Positions 6,927 to 13,441 of a stretch of 24,943 nt of DNA are shown in pieces. Source of the stretch: CAYHSY01 sp964359435 (GTDB lineage: Bacteria > Patescibacteriota > Minisyncoccia > UBA6257 > JAUSGH01); the NCBI GenBank assembly GCA_964359435.1, contig CAYHSY010000005.1:1-24943 (forward strand). Reading direction: 5' to 3'. The notes beneath the pieces were generated by a model. That model ran no database searches. It saw only the letters and a list, made by a program, of their open reading frames with translations, and had not been told where the DNA came from. The position numbers and the translations under genes were made by a program. Position 1 is the stretch's first letter, and each line of letters starts with the position of its first letter.

Positions 6927-6956
6927 ATTATAGCAAATTAGGCATCATCTTGTCAA
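6927..6956 (-). promoter_or_regulatory. Near-consensus promoter of the structured RNA and tRNA-Pro
   Basis: On the minus strand, TTGACA (6956-6951), an 18-nt spacer and TATAAT (6932-6927), both hexamers perfect. This is the best promoter in the window and fits an abundant stable RNA. Confidence 0.92.
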
Positions 6957-7061
6957 ATGCCCTATTTTTCAATAACATATAAACATCCGTCCCGTAAGCG
7001 AAGCTTGCAGGTGCGGCGCTCGGAGAAAATAAAAATTGCTATTTTAACTTTCTCCTCGTTT

Positions 7062-7133
7062 GCCCCCGTAGCTCAATGGATAGAGCGCACGGTTTCTACC
7101 CGTATGATAGGGGTTCGATTCCCTTCGGGGGCG
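7062..7133 (+). tRNA. tRNA-Arg (TCT)
   Basis: Acceptor GCCCCCG/CGGGGGC, D-arm GCTC/GAGC, anticodon stem CACGG/CCGTA with a C-A mismatch at the outer pair (27-43), loop TTTCTAC (anticodon TCT), T-loop TTCGATT, and discriminator G73. CCA is not encoded. Confidence 0.93.
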
Positions 7134-7173
7134 CAAAGCAACTTGCCTAGTTAGATTTCGGTTATATTAATCA

Positions 7174-8082
7174 ATGAACAATAAATACCTTGTAACCGGC
7201 GGAGCCGGGTTCATCGGTTCGCATCTTGTGGACGCGCTCATCGCGCGCGGAGACGACGTGACGGTGGTTGACAACCTCTCAACCGGCGAACGCAAGAATA
7301 TCAACCCGCAAGCTAAATTAGTGGAAGCCGACATCCGCGACCTCCCCAAAATCTTGCCGCATTTTACAGACATCAATGGAGTTTTTCATGTGGCGGCGCG
7401 CGCCCGCGTGCAACCCTCCATCACCGATCCGCTGGAGCCCAATGACATTAATATCGCCGGCACCTTGAATGTACTATGGGCGGCAAAAAAGAACGGCGTT
7501 AAGCGCGTGATCTATTCTTCGTCTTCTTCAGTCTACGGCGAGCAGGCCTCGCTCCCCTTGCGCGAAGACATGCCGCCTCGCCCCATGAGCCCCTACGCCC
7601 TCCAAAAATGGGTGGGCGAAGAATACTGCAAGCTATTTTCCAAGGTGTATGGCCTAGAAACGGTCTCACTCCGCTATTTCAATGTCTACGGCCCGCGCAT
7701 GATCCGGAACGGCGCTTACGCGACCGCCCTGCAAATTTTTTTAGGCAACTTGGAACGCGGGGAACCAATCACCATTTTCGGCGATGGCGAGCAAACCCGC
7801 GATTTTACGCACGTAGACGACGTGGTTGCGGCTAATCTTTTGGCCATGGCCGGAAGCGCCGCATGCCGGGGCGAAGCATCGAACATCACCTCCGGTAAAA
7901 ATTACACAGTTAATCAGATAGCCAAGATGGTGGGCGGCCCGGTGATCTACGCACCGGAAAAACTCGAACCCCGCCACAACCACGCCGATAATTCTTTAGC
8001 CAAACAACTTCTCGGCTGGGAACCGGTTAAAAAACTGGAAGACGCTATCCTAGAGCTCAAAAAAGAACGAGGGCTGAAATAA
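7174..8082 (+). CDS. NAD-dependent epimerase, GalE/UDP-glucose 4-epimerase-like
   Basis: A cytoplasmic extended SDR of 302 residues that probably acts on a UDP- or GDP-sugar. It has an N-terminal TGGAGFIGSH (GxxGxxG), SSSSVYGE with the catalytic serine, SPYALQK (YxxxK), and RYFNVYGPRM and GDGEQTRDFTHVDDV, which are typical of the GalE/RmlB-like branch. The family assignment is firm; the 4-epimerase specificity is inferred. It is distinct from the epimerase at 2733-3761. It starts 40 nt after tRNA-Arg with no Shine-Dalgarno. A TATATT box at 7163-7168 ends 5 nt before the ATG, which suggests a leaderless mRNA. It likely supplies sugars to the surface glycan genes of this window. Confidence 0.9.
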   Translation: MNNKYLVTGGAGFIGSHLVDALIARGDDVTVVDNLSTGERKNINPQAKLVEADIRDLPKILPHFTDINGVFHVAARARVQPSITDPLEPNDINIAGTLNVLWAAKKNGVKRVIYSSSSSVYGEQASLPLREDMPPRPMSPYALQKWVGEEYCKLFSKVYGLETVSLRYFNVYGPRMIRNGAYATALQIFLGNLERGEPITIFGDGEQTRDFTHVDDVVAANLLAMAGSAACRGEASNITSGKNYTVNQIAKMVGGPVIYAPEKLEPRHNHADNSLAKQLLGWEPVKKLEDAILELKKERGLK

Positions 8083-8116
8083 AAAATCCGCGACGGCCGG
8101 GAAGCCGACACGGATT
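8080..8116 (-). terminator. Intrinsic terminator of the Nudix-like gene
   Basis: The stem 8085-8097 with 8104-8116 has one mismatch and is followed on the minus strand by a T-run (8084-8080). It ends the minus-strand gene at 8132 and overlaps the 3' end of the convergent epimerase gene. Confidence 0.75.
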
Positions 8117-8131
8117 CGCTCACTTTGCATT

Positions 8132-9022
8132 TCACGCATTCAAGGCATTAATCATTGCCTTGAACACAGGGATCAGAGGATGCGGAAAGGTCCCCTGGGG
8201 CGATTCCATGTGTTCACCCCCATGCCACGTATCAATGATGCGGCCGGTGACATGGAAATTGGCATCCACTTCGTAGCCATGAATCACGCGGTCCAGGGGG
8301 TTGCCACCCACCACCTCGCCGTCGAAAACCCGCAGTTCTTGAGCCGTGCATCCGACCGGCACCACCAGGGCCTCCAGCACATCGATGCCGTTCACGCCCG
8401 GATCCACGCAAACCAATGCCTCGCAAGCACTAGTTCTCTCCCCCCATTTGACGGTTACGGTGCGAGCCGACTTAAGGGGCAAGCGCCGACACATCGTGTT
8501 AACCAGCGCGGCGCCCTTCAAGGCGGAATACAAACTGCGACTGTCTTTGATGATCGCCTCAATCTCCAGACAGAAGCCGAAACAATCATCCTCAAAACCG
8601 GGGACGATCAAGCCGGCCGGCGTATGGAGAACGACTTCCTCAAACGCCTCGCGCCGCGCCGTTCGGAGCGGAAAGAGAACCTCCTCGTCCGAGGCGCCAA
8701 GCCCCGAAGGAAAAGTATCGTGCCCGGCATAGGTCGGCGCTCCTTTGTCCTTATGGAAGGCCAGCAACAGCCGCTTCCCATCGGTACAGTCGACGATCAA
8801 CGCCGTCCCACCAGCAGGCCAACGGAAGACGCCTGGGCATTCGCGCTCGAAGTGCCACCTGGTGGCCTTGTTGAAAGCCACTGGGGGGTTTTCGGCGATC
8901 ACCACCTCAATGTCGCCGCTTGGCGACTCCAGGCCCCTCACCTCCTCGACCTGGACCAACATAAAGGTCCGGCGGTCTTGGATGGCCTTGAAGTCCGTGT
9001 AGGAAAGAACCGGTGCGTCCAT
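8132..9022 (-). CDS. Divergent Nudix-like protein (296 aa)
   Basis: Probable Nudix-fold protein. Residues about 106-129 read SGLGASDEE...RREAFEEVV, close to the Nudix box (G-x5-E-x7-REUxEExGU) but with two extra residues between the first Glu and the REAFEE helix, and Val where the last Gly is expected. It is preceded by a strand-like LLLAFHKDKGAPTY. The flanking parts (residues 1-70 and 150-296) match nothing I recognise. No membrane segment. The ATG at 9022 is chosen for its strong AGGAGG site and because the promoter (9159-9131) gives a leader of about 100 nt; the upstream extension to 9157 is untenable. GC-rich, solitary, with its own terminator. Metal-dependent pyrophosphohydrolase activity is inferred and uncertain. 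Confidence 0.7.
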   Translation of the reverse strand: MDAPVLSYTDFKAIQDRRTFMLVQVEEVRGLESPSGDIEVVIAENPPVAFNKATRWHFERECPGVFRWPAGGTALIVDCTDGKRLLLAFHKDKGAPTYAGHDTFPSGLGASDEEVLFPLRTARREAFEEVVLHTPAGLIVPGFEDDCFGFCLEIEAIIKDSRSLYSALKGAALVNTMCRRLPLKSARTVTVKWGERTSACEALVCVDPGVNGIDVLEALVVPVGCTAQELRVFDGEVVGGNPLDRVIHGYEVDANFHVTGRIIDTWHGGEHMESPQGTFPHPLIPVFKAMINALNA

Positions 9023-9130
9023 GTCTCCTCCTTCCCTTGCGAACGCGGGTCTCTCCAAAACAGAGAGATTGCCGTCCTTCACAAGTTGGTACTGAGAACC
9101 GCTCCAAGCGCACGCCTGGATGCGTCTACC

Positions 9131-9159
9131 AGCATACCACGCCCATAAAAATAACACAA
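9131..9159 (-). promoter_or_regulatory. Promoter of the Nudix-like gene
   Basis: On the minus strand, TTGTGT (9159-9154), a 17-nt spacer and TATGCT (9136-9131) with an upstream TGG (extended -10). The leader of about 100 nt contains a 6-bp hairpin (9050-9068) just upstream of the Shine-Dalgarno. Confidence 0.65.
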
Positions 9160-9209
9160 CCGTCCGATCAAAATTCTTAAATATCTAAATCTACCCGCAG
9201 AGGCGGGGT

Positions 9210-9800
9210 TTATCTGGTTGCCTCATCAAACTTTGCCAGCGTCGCACTTGCCGCTTCATTATAAGAATTGATGGCGCGCGCGCCATTGTTTATTTCATCC
9301 ACCAAAGAATTAGCTTTTTCATCCACGTTAAAAGCGCGCCACGTATATTTGAGCCGCAATAATTCAAAAAGTTCCTTTAATACGTTGTTGTAATTAATCA
9401 GCCGGCTCACCATGGCCACTTCGTAACCGATGGCTTCCGCGGCTAGCTCCCTGGCCTTCGCCGGACGCACCGAAACCAAGCTCCGGGCCAGATTGGAAAG
9501 TTCGTTGGCAAGCGCGGTGGCCTTGGCGGAAAGTTCCTTGTTTTTAATCAACTCACCACTGATTAGAACCAAGGCATTGTTGTAGTCGAACTCTTTATCG
9601 AGTTTTCTGATGTCATCCAGCCGACCGATGGTCGCATTGGAAAGTAAACCGATTTCCGCCGCCAAAAGCGCCGTATTGCCCCTCGCGGCCGTAAACTCGG
9701 CCGGGACCACCTTGGGCCCCACGAATATAAACCGTAGGAAAAAATAACCAAATACAATGGCTATGATCGCCCAAACTGCCGTTTTCACGGGCTTACGCAT
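9210..9800 (-). CDS. Membrane-anchored helical hypothetical protein (paralogue of 178-789)
   Basis: Not recognised by function. Of the 196 residues, KPVKTAVWAIIAIVFGYFFLRF provides a basic start and a single membrane helix at about 7-24. After VPAEFTAARGN come predicted helices rich in Ala, Leu and Glu. It is clearly related to the protein at 178-789: matching VPxxFxxxR after the membrane helix, and the FDYNNALVLISG...NKEL block. An A-rich TAAAAA box at 9814-9809 lies 8 nt before the ATG with no Shine-Dalgarno, as in the paralogue. Unlike its GC-rich neighbours it has the base composition of the window's housekeeping genes. It is probably exposed on the outer face of the membrane. Confidence 0.75.
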   Translation of the reverse strand: MRKPVKTAVWAIIAIVFGYFFLRFIFVGPKVVPAEFTAARGNTALLAAEIGLLSNATIGRLDDIRKLDKEFDYNNALVLISGELIKNKELSAKATALANELSNLARSLVSVRPAKARELAAEAIGYEVAMVSRLINYNNVLKELFELLRLKYTWRAFNVDEKANSLVDEINNGARAINSYNEAASATLAKFDEATR

Positions 9801-9908
9801 TACTACTATTTTTAGCTGATTTGGGAGACAAATACAAGCCCCCCCCGCGACACCACCCAGGCACTGCCGTCATCCTTCGCCAGTCGGCGCAAGAATCATA
9901 TAAATAAA

Positions 9909-9935
9909 CCCCGTCCAGTTGAAGATTGGACGGGG
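9909..9935 (-). terminator. Intrinsic terminator of the MazG-like gene
   Basis: A perfect 9-bp stem (CCCCGTCCA at 9909-9917 with 9927-9935) is followed on the minus strand by TTTATTTATA. It lies 16 nt past the stop codon. Confidence 0.8.
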
Positions 9936-9951
9936 CGCTAGAAGCCACCTC

Positions 9952-10308
9952 TCACCTATCGTCGCCCGAACCCTTGATCTTGCCCCTTTTGACGCGATCA
10001 TTGATCTTCTTGGCATTATCGCTAGCAATCTCCGTCATGGAAAAACCCAGTTTCTTAACCAGACGAGTCAAAGTCCAGAACACGTCGCCGCACTCCTTGC
10101 CGAGCGCAGCCCTCACCTCACGAGTTACTTTCCCGCCATTGTCCCGCGCTATGCGCTTCAGTACGCCGCCAATCTCGCCGACTTCTTCTGACAAACAAGT
10201 ATACACGTAAAGAAGTCGGGCGAGGCGGCGGTTGAGCGACGGACGAATCATATGATGCTGGGTCGTTTTTTCGTACGACCCAAAACTCTTAATCGTCTTC
10301 TTAGACAT
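9952..10308 (-). CDS. MazG-like nucleotide pyrophosphohydrolase
   Basis: A small all-alpha NTP pyrophosphatase, 118 residues, predicted to hydrolyse (possibly damaged or non-canonical) nucleoside triphosphates to monophosphates. The metal-binding motif is visible: SEEVGE (residues 40-45) and KECGD (71-75), i.e. EExxE...ExxD, followed by the expected helix and a C-terminal KKINDRVKRGKIKGSGD, as in MazG-like house-cleaning enzymes. The ATG at 10308 has GGAGGGTGAG immediately upstream; the longer reading would need a TTG start. A TATAAT box is at 10362-10357. The gene is solitary with its own terminator. Together with the Nudix-like gene it forms a neighbourhood of probable nucleotide-sanitising enzymes. 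Confidence 0.85.
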   Translation of the reverse strand: MSKKTIKSFGSYEKTTQHHMIRPSLNRRLARLLYVYTCLSEEVGEIGGVLKRIARDNGGKVTREVRAALGKECGDVFWTLTRLVKKLGFSMTEIASDNAKKINDRVKRGKIKGSGDDR

Positions 10309-10417
10309 CTCACCCTCCGGCAAAAAATCCTACAACTTTTTCAACCTACTAACTTAATTATATTGCGACCAAATTAAAAGAATAGAGCATTCCGCGTCTA
10401 AATTATAAAAAGTCAAT

Positions 10418-10566
10418 TGGAGCGGGTGACGGGACGCTTCGCTATCGAACTGCTCCTCCGATGGCCATCGGAGTGCGCTTTCAGAACCCACGGTTCTAAA
10501 TAATCTCCTACACGGAGGGGATACTTTAGTCTCCCCTCCGGCCCACCCCTTGTTCGACCCCACCGC
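10418..10566 (-). other. Folded intergenic region with a tRNA-Gly-like 3' end
   Basis: Between tRNA-Gly and the MazG-like gene, the minus strand holds three strong hairpins: CGGAGGGG/CCCCTCCG (10513-10540), AGAACC/GGTTCT (10483-10497), and an 18-nt palindrome (10456-10473). It ends in TCCCGTCACCCGCTCCA (10434-10418), the classic 3' end of a bacterial tRNA-Gly including T73-CCA. TTCGA of a T-loop is present, but 10 extra bases (10435-10444) split it from the stem. The 5' end GCGGTG (10566-10561) can pair with the CACCCGC end with one bulge. No normal D-arm or anticodon arm is found. It may be a tRNA-like RNA, a degraded tRNA, or a leader. Confidence 0.4.
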
Positions 10567-10575
10567 TATTCACAT

Positions 10576-10612
10576 CCAACATAAAATCCCCCAAAGGGGG
10601 ATTTTATGTTGG
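10576..10612 (-). terminator. 17-bp hairpin abutting tRNA-Gly
   Basis: A perfect 17-bp stem (10576-10592 with 10596-10612, loop AAA) includes the encoded CCA of tRNA-Gly in its first arm. It contains GGGGG followed by ATTTTATG on the minus strand. It is likely the terminator or a processing stem of the tRNA transcript. Confidence 0.7.
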
Positions 10613-10683
10613 AGCGGGTAGCGGGAATCGAACCCGCGTCAACAGCTTGGAAAGCTGTGGTAATGCCATTATACGATACCCGC
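10610..10683 (-). tRNA. tRNA-Gly (TCC), CCA encoded
   Basis: Acceptor GCGGGTA/TACCCGC, anticodon stem ACAGC/GCTGT with loop TTTCCAA (anticodon TCC), T-loop TTCGATT, T73 as expected for bacterial tRNA-Gly, and CCA at 10612-10610. Confidence 0.95.
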
Positions 10684-10693
10684 AAACAAATAT

Positions 10694-10722
10694 ATTATAC
10701 CTCAAAACACCTATCTCAACAA
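10694..10722 (-). promoter_or_regulatory. Promoter of tRNA-Gly
   Basis: On the minus strand, TTGTTG (10722-10717), a 17-nt spacer and TATAAT (10699-10694). The start is expected within a few bases of the tRNA. The -35 lies inside the end of the upstream permease gene. Confidence 0.6.
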
Positions 10723-11475
10723 ACTCAAGAAAAACATGGCGGCTGCGACGGCAATTATCGCCGGCCCCAACGCCAAACCATAAAATATCGAGATGGCATA
10801 TCCCAATAAAACCGACAGCACGGCGGCAACCAAAGAAATAGCAAGCGTCCCGCGCAAACTGCCGCCCAAATTACGGCCTACTGCCGCCGGCACGATGATG
10901 ATGGACCCCATCAGTAAGACGCCCAAAAACTGCAACCCTAAAATTACATTCAACGCGAAAATGGCCAAAAACAAAAGATTCATGACGGGAACCCGCACGC
11001 CCGATACGGTCGCGAGATCCTCGGAGATCAAAGCCAGCGTCATGCGGTTCTTAAGCAACAAAATGGCGACGATTATACCGACGGCGGCGGCAGTGCCGAC
11101 TAAAGCCGAAAAAAACGACACGGCGCCGGCATTACCGAACAAACTCTCGATCAATTCCTCTTCCGGCGTGATCAAACTCCCAATGGCGAGCGAAGTGGAA
11201 AATATTACCCCAATCACCGTTTCGGTGGAAATTTTGGATTTTTGTTCTATGAACCAAATCATGGCCACGCCCAAAAATAAAGCGGCCGCTCCGCCGATCA
11301 GGGGATTTATTTTAAACAAAATCGCCAAACCCAATCCCGGCAGGGCCACGTGCGACATAGCGTCCGATGCTAAAGCCATTTTACGCATCAAAGCAAAAAC
11401 ACCCACCAAGCCGGAAGCGGCCGCGACCGCCACCATAGAAACCACAAACCAAATTTGTTCACCACTCAAAGACAT
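10711..11475 (-). CDS. Metal (Zn/Mn) ABC transporter permease, ABC-3 family
   Basis: Membrane channel subunit of a divalent-metal importer, 254 residues with about seven or eight hydrophobic helices. MRKMALASDAMSHVALPGLGLAI is the conserved cytoplasmic coupling region of ZnuB/MntB-type permeases. It lies downstream of its ATPase on the same strand with a 39-nt gap. That gap holds a GGAG followed by a two-codon ORF (ATG AAA TAA) before the real ATG at 11475. No substrate-binding protein is adjacent, so it must be elsewhere or missing. The metal cannot be told from sequence; zinc is suggested by the His-rich ATPase tail. The ORF on the opposite strand (10793-11557) is a shadow. Confidence 0.88.
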   Translation of the reverse strand: MSLSGEQIWFVVSMVAVAAASGLVGVFALMRKMALASDAMSHVALPGLGLAILFKINPLIGGAAALFLGVAMIWFIEQKSKISTETVIGVIFSTSLAIGSLITPEEELIESLFGNAGAVSFFSALVGTAAAVGIIVAILLLKNRMTLALISEDLATVSGVRVPVMNLLFLAIFALNVILGLQFLGVLLMGSIIIVPAAVGRNLGGSLRGTLAISLVAAVLSVLLGYAISIFYGLALGPAIIAVAAAMFFLSLLR

Positions 11476-11514
11476 AATATTTTTTTATTTCATGTTTCTC
11501 CGGTTTTTATTTAT

Positions 11515-12237
11515 TCAGTTCTCATGTCCTTCGTGCCTACCATGCAAGTGTTCATAAAAACCCCGTTCGCCATACAAAGCATGCAGCTTGTCCGGCGTCA
11601 TAACATCTTCCGGCAGGCCGAAACAAACCAAGTCACGGTTCAAGCACAAAACTTTGGACGAATGTCGGTAAACCAAATGCAGATCGTGAGACACTAAAAG
11701 CAAGGTCAGCCCTTTCTCGCGCTGCAGGCGGTGGATGGTCTCATAAAGTTGTTCCTCCCGCGGCAAATCCACGCCAGCCGTCGGTTCGTCGAACAACAAA
11801 ACATTCGGATGGCCGACCAAGGCAAAAGCGATCAGAGCCCTTTGTAGTTGTCCACCGGACAAACTTCCAAGTTTTTTATCCAGCATGTTATCCGGCAAAC
11901 GCACCAGCTCCATTGCCTCGCGGACTTGCGCGTCATCGCTGCCCTTTATCACCCCCGCTTTAACATAAAGAAAATCGCGCAAGGTAAGCGGCAGACTCCG
12001 CTCTAAATCAATGCGTTGCGGCACGTAACCGACGCGGATGCCCCGCCTCCAGATAATTTCCCCCGAATAAGACAAGGCGCCTATCAGCGCCCGGAACAGC
12101 ACGGTCTTCCCGGAACCATTAGGCCCGATGATGGCAATACTCTCCCCTTCCTGCACTTCAAAGCTCACATGCGAAAGCGCCAAATTGTCGCCGAAAGCGA
12201 CAGACGCATCCTTGACTTGTAAAATTGGCTCTGACAT
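11515..12237 (-). CDS. Metal ABC transporter ATP-binding protein (ZnuC/MntB-like)
   Basis: Cytoplasmic ATPase that drives metal uptake with the permease downstream. Of the 240 residues, Walker A GPNGSGKT is at 38-45, the Q-loop lies in VGYVPQ, the signature is LSGGQLQRA, Walker B is VLLFDEPTAGVD, and the switch histidine is in LLLVSHDLHL. The C-terminus ends HEHLHGRHEGHEN, a histidine-rich tail that may sense or bind metal. No Shine-Dalgarno is seen; a TATATT box at 12249-12244 ends 6 nt before the ATG, which suggests a leaderless mRNA. It is the first gene of a two-gene operon. Confidence 0.9.
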   Translation of the reverse strand: MSEPILQVKDASVAFGDNLALSHVSFEVQEGESIAIIGPNGSGKTVLFRALIGALSYSGEIIWRRGIRVGYVPQRIDLERSLPLTLRDFLYVKAGVIKGSDDAQVREAMELVRLPDNMLDKKLGSLSGGQLQRALIAFALVGHPNVLLFDEPTAGVDLPREEQLYETIHRLQREKGLTLLLVSHDLHLVYRHSSKVLCLNRDLVCFGLPEDVMTPDKLHALYGERGFYEHLHGRHEGHEN

Positions 12238-12400
12238 TGCGAAAATATAGAGAAAATGCTAATGTTAATATATGTAGAAATCCGCTCTAATGCGAGATTT
12301 TTTTATTATCTGGTAAATATGGGCGGTAGTCAAGAAGCCCCCCACGCATCCACGCGCATTAAGTTATAATGGTAACTAAGACACCATTTTTACGTTATCT

Positions 12401-12958
12401 ATGATAGAAGGCGAAAAACAATTAATCGCGAAGGCGCGTCTGGGAGATGCGGAGGCCTTTGGGGCCTTATATGAACACTATTTGGATAGAATTTACCGCT
12501 TCATTTTCCTAAAAGTGAGCGGCAAAGACGAAGCCGAAGATCTCACGCATGAAGTGTTTTTAAGTGCCTGGCGGAACATTCCGACTTATACCGAACAAGG
12601 CTTCCCTTTCTCCAGCTGGCTGTATCAAATAGCCAGGAATCGGGTCATCGATTATTTTAGGACCAGAAAAAGCGAGGTTAATCTTGAAGAGGTATCGGAA
12701 ACCTACGCCGGAGAAAGCGCGGACACCGATTCGGCTATTGACACTGCCATGGATGCCGCCAAGGTCCATTCAGCCATCGGGTGTTTACCGGAAGAACAAC
12801 AAACCCTGTTAATCCTCCGTTATGTTGAAGATCTGCCGCCCAAAGAAATCGCCAGCATCCTCGACAAAAGCGAGGGCGCGGTGCGAGTCATGCAGCATCG
12901 GGCTATTCTCCGCTTGAAATCGGAATTAAAAAAATCCCGCGAAGACGGCTTAGTATAA
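12401..12958 (+). CDS. ECF-type RNA polymerase sigma factor
   Basis: Directs RNA polymerase to a small regulon. Of the 185 residues, region 2 is at about 20-95 (YEHYLDRIYRFIFLK, DEAEDLTHEVFLSAWRN, FSSWLYQIARNRVIDYFR) and region 4 at about 125-180 (LPEEQQTLLILRYVEDLPPKEIASIL, GAVRVMQHRAILRLK). The acidic linker between them is short. A TATAAT box lies at 12365-12370; no Shine-Dalgarno is seen. Six bases separate it from a single-pass membrane protein gene, which is followed by a secreted protein gene, so the three form one plus-strand operon. A membrane protein beside an ECF sigma is often its anti-sigma partner; here that is inference. Confidence 0.92.
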   Translation: MIEGEKQLIAKARLGDAEAFGALYEHYLDRIYRFIFLKVSGKDEAEDLTHEVFLSAWRNIPTYTEQGFPFSSWLYQIARNRVIDYFRTRKSEVNLEEVSETYAGESADTDSAIDTAMDAAKVHSAIGCLPEEQQTLLILRYVEDLPPKEIASILDKSEGAVRVMQHRAILRLKSELKKSREDGLV

Positions 12959-12963
12959 AAAAT

Positions 12964-13440
12964 ATGAATCTCTTAATCCAAAAACTCAAAGAATTGAAAA
13001 ATATCGTACCGGACGCCGGATTTTTCATGCGTTCTCACAACCTCATCGTCCGCACGCCTCAAATCAAAGCCATCAAAGCTCATTTGTGGGAAGTCCTTCG
13101 TTCCGGCTTGGCTTTAAGCTTGGGGTCAATACTTCTCATAATCGGTCTGGGCGGGTTTTCCTATCTTAAACTCAATAAACTTTCCCCTTTCATCATCGGC
13201 GGCTTGAACACTAAAAGCTTAATCGCCGAAGCCGAAAAAGCTAATTTCGACTTGGAGCTGGCTCAAGCGCAATACTTTGAAGAATCCTCCAAAGTCATTA
13301 CGGTGGCTCTGAATACCGTTTCAGATAACTCCCCGGATCATTTAAACGATGCGGTTCTGCAAGAAGAATTGCGCCGCCTCGGAGGATCGCCCGCTGACAG
13401 CGCCAACCTTGAAGGCCTATTGAATGATCTGGCCCTCTAA
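12964..13440 (+). CDS. Single-pass membrane protein, possible anti-sigma partner
   Basis: Not recognised by family. Of the 158 residues, about 45 cytoplasmic residues precede one hydrophobic helix at about 48-68 (LALSLGSILLIIGLGGFSYL). An outside part of about 90 residues is rich in Glu, Ala and Leu (AEAEKANFDLELAQAQYFEESSK) and probably helical. It starts 6 nt after the sigma gene and ends one base before the next start. The topology (short cytoplasmic N-domain, one helix, outer domain) fits a membrane-bound regulator, but no zinc-binding HxxxCxxC motif is present, so it is not a ZAS-type anti-sigma. Confidence 0.75.
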   Translation: MNLLIQKLKELKNIVPDAGFFMRSHNLIVRTPQIKAIKAHLWEVLRSGLALSLGSILLIIGLGGFSYLKLNKLSPFIIGGLNTKSLIAEAEKANFDLELAQAQYFEESSKVITVALNTVSDNSPDHLNDAVLQEELRRLGGSPADSANLEGLLNDLAL

Positions 13441-13441
13441 C

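Noticed and set aside
8180..9148. 322-codon plus-strand frame opposite the Nudix-like gene
   Set aside because: The minus frame has a promoter, Shine-Dalgarno, terminator and a Nudix-like motif; the plus frame has none of these.
10418..10566. A normal second tRNA-Gly or a selenocysteine tRNA
   Set aside because: Only the 3' end matches tRNA-Gly; no anticodon arm with GCC or TCA and no D-arm could be built.
10793..11557. Long open frame (254 codons) on the plus strand
   Set aside because: It is a shadow of the ABC permease; the minus frame has clear family motifs and membrane helices.
12280..12307. Hairpin followed by T7 on the plus strand upstream of the sigma gene
   Set aside because: The stem is short with a bulge and no plus-strand transcript is evident upstream; too weak to list as a terminator.
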